A stretch of 32,184 nt of DNA from Chth-196 sp044376515. Its GTDB lineage: Bacteria; Verrucomicrobiota; Verrucomicrobiia; Chthoniobacterales; Chthoniobacteraceae. This document shows, piece after piece, positions 26,988-32,184 of this stretch. Below the pieces are notes generated by a model. The model searched no databases and was not told the origin of the DNA. It saw only the letters and a list, made by a program, of their open reading frames with translations. The stretch spans positions 1 to 32,184 of the forward strand of contig JBILKV010000034.1 in the NCBI GenBank assembly GCA_044376515.1. The letters run 5' to 3'. A program made the translations under genes and the position numbers. Each line of letters opens with the position of its first letter. Within the stretch, counting starts at the first letter, position 1.

Positions 26988-28859
26988 ATGTTCACCCTGC
27001 CCACCGTTTATGATGTCGTCGTTCTTGGAGCCGGTCATGCCGGGATAGAGGCGGGGCTTGCCGCGGCGCGGCTGGGCTGCCAGACCCTGCTGCTCACCCA
27101 GAACCTGGATTCGGTCGGGCAGATGTCCTGCAACCCCGCCATCGGGGGGCAGGCCAAGGGGCAGATCGTCCGGGAGATCGACGCGCTCGGCGGGCTGATG
27201 GGGCTGAACACCGATGCGACCGGGATCCAGTTCCGGATGCTCAACGCAAAAAAGGGGCCGAGCGTGCGGTCGCCCCGGGCGCAGTGCGACAAGAAGGCGT
27301 ACCAGTTCCGGGCCAAGGCCGAGCTGGAACGCACCCCCAACCTCACCCTCTGCCAGGGCAACGCCGTCCGGATCCTGCGGGATGCCGACGGCGCCAGCGG
27401 GGTGGAGACCAGCCTGGGCCTGCGGATCCGGGCGCGTTCGGTGGTGGTGACCACCGGCACCTTCATGCGTGGACTGCTGCACGTGGGGCTGCAAAACCAG
27501 TCGGGCGGCCGGTTGGGCGACTCTGTCTCCACCCTGAGCGACAGCCTGCGGGAGCTCGGGTTTGAGACGGGCCGGTTCAAGACGGGCACCCCCTGCCGGC
27601 TCAACGGGCGGAGCCTCGATTTCAGCCGGTTTGAGAAGCAGGAAGGGGATGCCGTGCCGCTGCCCTTCAGCAGCCTGCCCGAGCGGATCGCCGGCGGGCG
27701 GGACGAGATCTTCACGCTCAACCGGTGGGAGTCCGGAGCGTTCCACGTGGAACAGCTCCCCTGCTGGTCCGCCTACACCAACCCGGAAACCCACCGGATC
27801 ATCCGCGCCAACCTCCACCAGAGCCCCCTCTACGCCGGCCGCATCGCCGGGGTCGGCCCCCGCTACTGCCCCTCCATCGAGGACAAGGTCGTCAAGTTCG
27901 AGGACAAGGACCGCCACCAGATCTACCTCGAACCCGAGGGCCGCCACACCGAGGAGTACTACGTCAACGGCATCTCCACCTCCCTCCCGCTCGAAGTCCA
28001 ATACGCCTTCCTCCACACCATTCCCGGTCTCGAAAACGCCGTCATCCTCCGGCCCGGCTACGCCGTCGAATACGATTACTGCCCCCCCACCCAGCTCTTT
28101 CCCACCCTCGAAACCCGGCTCCTGCCCGGGCTCTATTTCGCCGGCCAGATCAACGGCACCTCCGGCTACGAGGAGGCCGCCGGACAGGGCCTCCTCGCCG
28201 GCGCCAACGCCGCCCTCAAGCGCCTCGGCCGCCCCCCGCTCCTCCCGGGCCGCGCCGACGGCTACCTCGGCGTTCTGGTGGACGACCTCGTCACCCGCGG
28301 CACCGAGGAGCCCTACCGGATGTTCACCAGCCGCGCCGAACACCGCCTCCTCCTGCGCCACGACAACGCCGACCTGCGCCTCACCCCGCTCGCCGCCGCC
28401 GCCGGCCTCGTCGATCCGGAACGCGCCGCCCGCACCGAGGAGCGCCGCGCCCAACTCGCCCGGCTCCGCGCCTACACCGAGGCCACCCGTTTCGGCGAAC
28501 AGCGGCTCGCACAGTTCCTCCGCCGGCCGGAAACCAGCTGGACCGAACTGCCCCACGAAATCCGGCGCGAGTTCCCGGACGCCGCCTGGGAAACCACCGA
28601 GATCGACCTGCGTTACGAAGGCTACATCACCCGGCAGCACGCCGCGGTCGAAAAGCTCCGCGCCCAGGAGGAGCGGGCCCTCCCACCGGACCTCGACTAC
28701 GCCCGCGTGCCCGGCCTCCGGCACGAAACCCGGCAGAAACTTGGAAAGGTCCGTCCGGCCACCCTCGGCCAGGCCGGCCGCATCAGCGGCATCACCCCCG
28801 CGGACATCGCCTACCTCGCCCTCCTCCTCGACAAGCCGCGCGCAGCCTGGCACGCGTGA
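26988..28859 (+). CDS. mnmG: tRNA uridine-5-carboxymethylaminomethyl modification enzyme MnmG
   Basis: FAD-dependent enzyme (GidA) that, with MnmE, adds the carboxymethylaminomethyl group to wobble uridine 34. The 623-aa product starts MFTLPTVYDVVVLGAGHAGIEAG, with the FAD motif GAGHAG (14-19), CNPAIGG, the GTFMRGLLHVG and KTGTPCRL motifs, YCPSIEDK, and INGTSGYEEAAGQG in the FAD C-terminal pocket. The C-terminal helical MnmE-binding domain ends RISGITPADIAYLALLL. ATG at 26988 is preferred to a TTG seven codons earlier. The coding sequence includes a parS-like palindrome (codons for AFHVE, about residues 251-255) within a slightly long spacer after the FSSLPERI segment. mnmG is often an origin-proximal gene. 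Strongly biased to C/G at third codon positions. Confidence 0.97.
   Translation: MFTLPTVYDVVVLGAGHAGIEAGLAAARLGCQTLLLTQNLDSVGQMSCNPAIGGQAKGQIVREIDALGGLMGLNTDATGIQFRMLNAKKGPSVRSPRAQCDKKAYQFRAKAELERTPNLTLCQGNAVRILRDADGASGVETSLGLRIRARSVVVTTGTFMRGLLHVGLQNQSGGRLGDSVSTLSDSLRELGFETGRFKTGTPCRLNGRSLDFSRFEKQEGDAVPLPFSSLPERIAGGRDEIFTLNRWESGAFHVEQLPCWSAYTNPETHRIIRANLHQSPLYAGRIAGVGPRYCPSIEDKVVKFEDKDRHQIYLEPEGRHTEEYYVNGISTSLPLEVQYAFLHTIPGLENAVILRPGYAVEYDYCPPTQLFPTLETRLLPGLYFAGQINGTSGYEEAAGQGLLAGANAALKRLGRPPLLPGRADGYLGVLVDDLVTRGTEEPYRMFTSRAEHRLLLRHDNADLRLTPLAAAAGLVDPERAARTEERRAQLARLRAYTEATRFGEQRLAQFLRRPETSWTELPHEIRREFPDAAWETTEIDLRYEGYITRQHAAVEKLRAQEERALPPDLDYARVPGLRHETRQKLGKVRPATLGQAGRISGITPADIAYLALLLDKPRAAWHA
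27740..27753. promoter_or_regulatory. parS-like ParB-binding palindrome 3, inside mnmG
   Basis: Perfect GTTCCACGTGGAAC within the reading frame, encoding F-H-V-E, with flanks CG...AG. Third copy in 2.3 kb. Being kept inside a coding sequence fits selection for DNA function. Confidence 0.72.
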
Positions 28860-28922
28860 GAGCGGGAGCCGCCGTGGCGGGAGCGGGGGCCGTAAAAGGG
28901 CGGGGAAGGGGCCAAAAAGAAA

Positions 28923-28980
28923 AGGGCGTCCGCTGTCTCTACCCTCGGCGGGGAGGAAAGGGGGGTTTAAGGGCCCTTTC
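28923..28980 (+). repeat. inverted repeat arm 2 flanking mnmG
   Basis: Reads GGGCGTCCGCTGTCTCTACC then CTCGGCGGGGAGG, AAAGGGG and TTTAAGGGCCC on the plus strand; inverted counterpart of 26734-26788. It lies about 65 bp after the mnmG stop. Confidence 0.7.
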
Positions 28981-29001
28981 CGGCGAATTGAGCCGGTTTT
29001 T

Positions 29002-29016
29002 GGTGCTTTTTGCACC
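29002..29016. terminator. hairpin between convergent mnmG and yebC
   Basis: GGTGC-TTTTT-GCACC with a flanking CCGGT...ACCGG context, so an outer stem can also form. It sits between two convergent stop codons and could terminate in both directions; a T-rich loop rather than a T-run follows. Confidence 0.45.
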
Positions 29017-29063
29017 GGCCCGGCTGGGATTGGAGCGGTTTTCGGGTCCGCAGGGCCGGCGCA

Positions 29064-29795
29064 CTACTTGACGGCGGCCCAGACGCGGTGGACGTCGTCG
29101 TGGTCGTCGAGGGTCTGCAAAAAGTCAGCCACCTCGGCGGCCTGTTCGTCGGTCAGCTCGGCGAAGTTTTTCGGGAGGTAGCCGAACTCGGAGGTGACGA
29201 TCGTCCATGCGTGGCTGGACAGCCATTTGGAGACGGCGTGCAGATCGGCCCGTTCCGTGAGGAAACGCACCCCCACGCGGTCGGCCGGGATGTCGTCGTT
29301 TTCCTCGGTGGACAGCAGCTCGAAATTCTGGGCGCCCGCCTCGATCGCTGCCTCCTCCGGGTCCATCGCACCGGGAGCCTGGTGCGCCTCCACAATCCCC
29401 ATGTGGTCGAAGAGAAACTTGTTGGAGCCCGGCGCGCCCAACTGGCCCTTTTTAAACAGCACCCGGAGCTCGGGAGCGGTCCGGTTGTTGTTGTCGGTGA
29501 GCACCTCCACGATGACCGGAACCTTGTGCGGGGCGTACCCCTCGAAGGCGACCTCTTCCAGCACCATCTTTTCGTCGCCCACGCCGGCGCCCTTTTTGAT
29601 GGCGCGCTCGATCACGTCGCGGGAGACGGACTCTTTCCGGGCCTTTTCAATCGCGGCGAAGAGGCGCGCGTTTCCGTCCGGATCCGCTCCGCCCAGCTTG
29701 GCGGCGACGGCGATTTCCTTCACCAGCTTGCTGGTGGCGGCGGAGCGTTTCTTGGCGTTGACCTGACGTTTTGCGAGTAACCACTGGCGGCCCAT
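29064..29795 (-). CDS. YebC/PmpR family protein
   Basis: A 243-aa member of the YebC/TACO1 family, which includes transcription regulators (PmpR) and, more recently, factors that ease translation through proline-rich stalls. Motifs seen are NAKKRSAATSKLVKEIAVAAK (near 13-33), GGADPDGNARLFAAIEKARK, the VIERAIKKGAG stretch, and VEVLTDNNNRT (96-106), followed by the C-terminal domain ending in DDHDDVHRVWAAVK. The start MGRQWLLAKRQVNAKKRSA lacks the typical AGHSKWANIKHRK of E. coli YebC and is closer to the YeeN-type N-terminus. It is convergent with mnmG and divergent from yjbQ (81 bp apart). Confidence 0.9.
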   Translation of the reverse strand: MGRQWLLAKRQVNAKKRSAATSKLVKEIAVAAKLGGADPDGNARLFAAIEKARKESVSRDVIERAIKKGAGVGDEKMVLEEVAFEGYAPHKVPVIVEVLTDNNNRTAPELRVLFKKGQLGAPGSNKFLFDHMGIVEAHQAPGAMDPEEAAIEAGAQNFELLSTEENDDIPADRVGVRFLTERADLHAVSKWLSSHAWTIVTSEFGYLPKNFAELTDEQAAEVADFLQTLDDHDDVHRVWAAVK

Positions 29796-29876
29796 AATCC
29801 CAGCACACTAGCCAGAGAACGGAACCCGGGTAAACAGCATTTGCCATCCCGCCCGGCCTCCGTTTGGGTGGCGCCC

Positions 29877-30305
29877 ATGCACGCACACACCGCCAGTTTT
29901 TCCGTCCAGACCCGGGGCAAGGGCACCTCCGAAATCACCGAAGCCGTCGAACGCATCGTCCGCGAAAGCGGTGTCCGCACCGGCACGGTCACCGTGTTTG
30001 TGCAGCACACCAGCGCGAGCCTGGTGATCTACGAAAACGCCGACCCCTCGGCCCGCGTCGACCTGCACGCCTTCTTCGAACGACTCGTGCCCGAGGGGAG
30101 CGATTATTTCGTCCATACCGACGAGGGCCCCGACGACATGCCCTCCCACCTGCGGATGGTGCTCACGCGCACCAGCGAGGTGGTGCCGCTTGCGCAGGGC
30201 CGGATGCAGCTGGGCACCTGGCAGGGTATCTTCCTTTTCGAACACCGGCGCCAGCCCCACCGGCGCAACGTGGTCGTCACCGTCCTCGGCACCCTCGAGC
30301 GCTAG
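29877..30305 (+). CDS. YjbQ/UPF0047 family protein
   Basis: A 142-aa protein of the YjbQ family (annotated as secondary thiamine-phosphate synthase, with a trimeric beta fold and an unsettled role). Family landmarks are VQHTSASLVIYENAD (42-56), the HTDEGPDDMPSHL segment (80-92) with its histidine pair, and the C-terminal GTWQGIFLFEHR (114-124 region). ATG at 29877 is chosen over one 36 bp upstream because the beta strand HTASFSVQTRG follows directly. Its promoter is probably in the 81-bp divergent region shared with yebC. The GalT-like gene is downstream after a 233-bp gap with a repeat. Confidence 0.9.
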   Translation: MHAHTASFSVQTRGKGTSEITEAVERIVRESGVRTGTVTVFVQHTSASLVIYENADPSARVDLHAFFERLVPEGSDYFVHTDEGPDDMPSHLRMVLTRTSEVVPLAQGRMQLGTWQGIFLFEHRRQPHRRNVVVTVLGTLER

Positions 30306-30327
30306 TCCGCGTTTACCGGATTGATGA

Positions 30328-30468
30328 TCCGCAAAGAACGCAGGGAGCGCAGAGCAGGAACAAAAGGGCTCCCGGCGAAAGACCGTCTGGTCCGAGGGGA
30401 TGCCTTCTTTGGAAGCCCCGTGATTCGCCTCCCTGTGCCTTTGGGATCTGCGTGTGTTTCGCGGTTAA
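30328..30468. repeat. imperfect inverted repeat with CCGC arms
   Basis: Left arm CCGCAAAGAACGCAG (about 30329-30343) and right arm CTGCGTGTGTTTCGCGG (about 30448-30464), inverted to each other with a few changes. Related in form to the repeat at 16388-16491, which also follows a plus-strand gene. Remaining sequence of the 233-bp gap (30306-30538) shows no gene of its own; an Arg-rich open frame here is typical of this repeat. Confidence 0.5.
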
Positions 30469-30538
30469 ATCCCCGCCTGCGCGCTCCCCAGATCGCGCGC
30501 GACTTTGCATCCGCTGCCCTCCGCCGCTAGAATCCGGT

Positions 30539-31555
30539 ATGCACAAGAACGAGATGCGGCTCGACCCCCTCACGGATGAGTGGACCCTCTTTTCCGAGGC
30601 GCGCGCGCACCAGCCCGCCGCCGCCTCCGTGCTCGAAGAATACGCGGCCCAGACGGCCGCCAACCCTTTCCTCGCAGGCCTCGAACCCCACACCCCGCAG
30701 GTCCTCCACCAGACCGACGGTCCGGCTGGAGGCTGGCGCGTTCGGGTCGTCCCCAACCGCGCGCCGGTCCTGCGCGTCGAGGGCGACCACACCCGCCACG
30801 GGGACGGCTTTTACGACCACATGGACGGCGTGGGCGCTCACGAGGTGATTATCGAAACGCCCGACAGCCGGGCCCTCGAGACCCTTGAACTCACACAGGT
30901 CGAGGAAGTGGTGATGGCTTGGAAATTCCGGATGCTCGACCTCAGGCGGGATGTCCGGTTGCGTTCCTTTTCGGTGGTCAAATCGGTGGGGCGCGGCGCG
31001 GGTGCACTCGTCCCGCACGCGGTCAGCCAACTGGTCGCACTGGCCGTGCTGCCGGCCCGGCTCAAGCGGAAACTGGACGCCGCCCGCGCCTTTTATGAGC
31101 AGAAAAAACGGTCTATTTTTGAGGACATCCTCGGCGAGGAAGTCCGCACCGGAACCCGGATCGTTTACGAGAACCACGGCTTTTGCGTGTTCTGTCCCTA
31201 CGCCTCGCGGACGCCGTTTGAACTGGCGGTTTTCCCCAAGCGACAGAGCGCAGATTTTCACGCCATTCAGGAGGGCGAGGTGGTGCAGTTTGCCGACGCG
31301 CTCCGCGTGGCGTTGCGCAAGCTCAACGGCGCCCTGGATCATCCGCCCTACCAACTGGCCCTCACCACCGCCCCGACCCGCACGCCACGGCAGGACCACT
31401 GGGGCTCCATCGACCGGGATTTCCGTTGGCATGTCGAACTGCTGCCCCGGCTGTATCCGGCCAGCCCCTTGGAGCTCGCCACGGGCTCTTGGGTGAACGG
31501 CGTCTGGCCCGAGGTGGCCGCTGATTATCTCCGCAACATCCATGCCGCGGACTAG
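30539..31555 (+). CDS. GalT-like (galactose-1-phosphate uridylyltransferase fold) protein, active site altered
   Basis: A 338-aa protein with the overall GalT plan: an N-terminal RLDPLTDEWTLFSEAR, WRVRVVPNRAPVL, HEVIIETPDS, a GAGAL...SQLVAL HIT-type segment, and a C-terminal FRWHVELLPR. In working GalT the catalytic histidine sits in HxHxQ (HPHSQ). Here the segment reads H160-A-V162-S-Q164, so the second, nucleophilic histidine is valine. The N-terminal zinc pair CPFC is also replaced by NPFL (42-45). A C216-x2-C219 pair (CVFC) remains. It may therefore be a pseudoenzyme or a GalT-fold protein with other chemistry. ATG at 30539 has no Shine-Dalgarno sequence. The 3' end overlaps an alternative hrpB start. 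Confidence 0.85.
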   Translation: MHKNEMRLDPLTDEWTLFSEARAHQPAAASVLEEYAAQTAANPFLAGLEPHTPQVLHQTDGPAGGWRVRVVPNRAPVLRVEGDHTRHGDGFYDHMDGVGAHEVIIETPDSRALETLELTQVEEVVMAWKFRMLDLRRDVRLRSFSVVKSVGRGAGALVPHAVSQLVALAVLPARLKRKLDAARAFYEQKKRSIFEDILGEEVRTGTRIVYENHGFCVFCPYASRTPFELAVFPKRQSADFHAIQEGEVVQFADALRVALRKLNGALDHPPYQLALTTAPTRTPRQDHWGSIDRDFRWHVELLPRLYPASPLELATGSWVNGVWPEVAADYLRNIHAAD

Positions 31556-31579
31556 GCCGCCGCCCGCACACCCAACGCC

Positions 31580-31628
31580 CCGGAACCCCCCTCAGAACCC
31601 CCAGAACCCCCAGAACCCCAAGAACACA
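31580..31628 (-). repeat. CAGAACCCC tandem repeat, possible G-quadruplex on minus strand
   Basis: CAGAACCCC is repeated three times with a 9-bp period after a CCGGAACCCCCC unit. The minus strand has G-runs of four to six separated by TTCT or TTCC, a G4 pattern. If hrpB starts at 31542 this encodes a PQN-rich stretch. Confidence 0.7.
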
Positions 31629-31640
31629 GAGCCGCCCCGC

Positions 31641-32184
31641 GTGAATCGTTCCGACCTCCCTATTTTTGAACTCGAACACGACCTCGTAGACGCGTTGTCC
31701 CGCGGAAACCGCGTGGTGCTGCAGGCGCCCACCGGCTCCGGCAAGTCCACCCAGATCCCGCAAATGTTGCTCGACCGCGGGTTGCTGGGTGGCGGCGAGG
31801 TGGTGGTCTTACAGCCCAGACGGCTCCCCGCCCGCATGCTCGCCAACCGCGTTGCGCGTGAACGTGGCGGCCAACCGGGCGGCGAGGTCGGCTACCAGAT
31901 CCGGCTAGACCGCGTCTGCTCCGCCGCCACTAAAATCCGCTATGTCACCGAGGGGATCCTGCTCCGGCAGATGCTCTCAGACCCTTCACTCTCCGGAGTG
32001 TCGGCGATCTGTTTCGACGAGTTTCACGAGCGCCATTTGTACGGCGACATCACCCTCGCTCGGGCGCTTGAAATTCAGGAAACCCTCCGGCCGGACCTGC
32101 GTCTGGTTGTGATGTCGGCGACCCTCGAAACGGCTGCGCTTCAGCAGTACCTCGCGCCCTGCGAACTGCTGGTTTCCGGCGGAC
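31641..32184 (+). CDS. hrpB: ATP-dependent helicase HrpB (5' part; runs off the window)
   Basis: DEAH-family RNA helicase of the HrpB group. The visible 181 residues start VNRSDLPIFELEHDLVDALS and include Walker A APTGSGKST (about 29-37), LQPRRLPARMLA, VGYQIRLD, YVTEGILLRQ, the DEFH box of CFDEFHERHL (126-129) and MSATLE. The GTG start at 31641 places the helicase motifs at the usual distance from the N-terminus. The same frame stays open upstream to an ATG at 31542, which would overlap the GalT-like stop codon and add 33 residues rich in Pro, Gln and Asn (NPPQNPQNPQNPKN). The C-terminal HrpB domains lie beyond the window. Confidence 0.9.
   Translation, partial: MNRSDLPIFELEHDLVDALSRGNRVVLQAPTGSGKSTQIPQMLLDRGLLGGGEVVVLQPRRLPARMLANRVARERGGQPGGEVGYQIRLDRVCSAATKIRYVTEGILLRQMLSDPSLSGVSAICFDEFHERHLYGDITLARALEIQETLRPDLRLVVMSATLETAALQQYLAPCELLVSGG

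Noticed and set aside
26739..29015. 758-codon open frame antisense to mnmG
   Set aside because: Gly/Val/Glu-rich shadow caused by high GC third positions; mnmG on the other strand is unmistakable.
30321..30530. 69-codon plus-strand frame upstream of the GalT-like gene
   Set aside because: It lies wholly in the CCGC-arm repeat (RKERRERR start), so likely an artefact.

Overview
This is a dense, high-GC stretch of a Gram-negative bacterial chromosome. It carries lipopolysaccharide-export genes (an LptD-type barrel protein and an LptF/LptG-type permease), an OprB-type porin, UDP-glucose dehydrogenase and core informational genes. The start sites rarely show a Shine-Dalgarno sequence. The gene content, the two-gene Fe-S cassette and the structured intergenic repeats suggest the Verrucomicrobiota (Opitutae-like) or a relative. 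That placement is my inference from the look of the proteins; no search was run.

Left part, 1-14232, all on the minus strand. Read in the direction of transcription the genes are: an LptF/LptG-family permease, an OprB porin, recA, recG, lptD, ugd, a small Cys-rich protein overlapping a functional unit with a 2x[4Fe-4S] protein, and alaS (its last codons are cut by the window edge). A 648-bp gap before alaS holds the first copy of a structured repeat bounded by ATACCA inverted ends.

Middle part, 14370-21008, on the plus strand: a DinG-type helicase, then a translationally coupled sugar-1-phosphate nucleotidyltransferase and APH-family sugar kinase (reminiscent of the MurU/AmgK pair), an ABC-F ATPase and an orphan GcvH-like lipoyl protein. 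The second copy of the ATACCA repeat exactly fills the space between the stop codons of gcvH and the convergent trpS.

Right part, 21354-32184: trpS (minus), a PHP-family phosphatase overlapping a divergent dihydropteroate synthase, a small unknown protein divergent from a CPBP membrane protease, a cysteine desulfurase, mnmG, yebC (minus), yjbQ, a GalT-fold protein that lacks its catalytic histidine and zinc cysteines, and the beginning of hrpB.

The most notable non-coding signals lie around mnmG. Three perfect GTTCCACGTGGAAC palindromes within 2.3 kb look like a ParB-binding parS cluster, which would place this segment near the chromosome origin. A roughly 50-bp inverted repeat brackets mnmG, and a 12-bp stem lies in its upstream region. 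Three further intergenic repeat types (the ATACCA element, paired ACCGC/CCGC arms, and GGGGTTC-type G-rich tracts) recur in the window. I saw no tRNA, rRNA, CRISPR array, prophage or insertion sequence.
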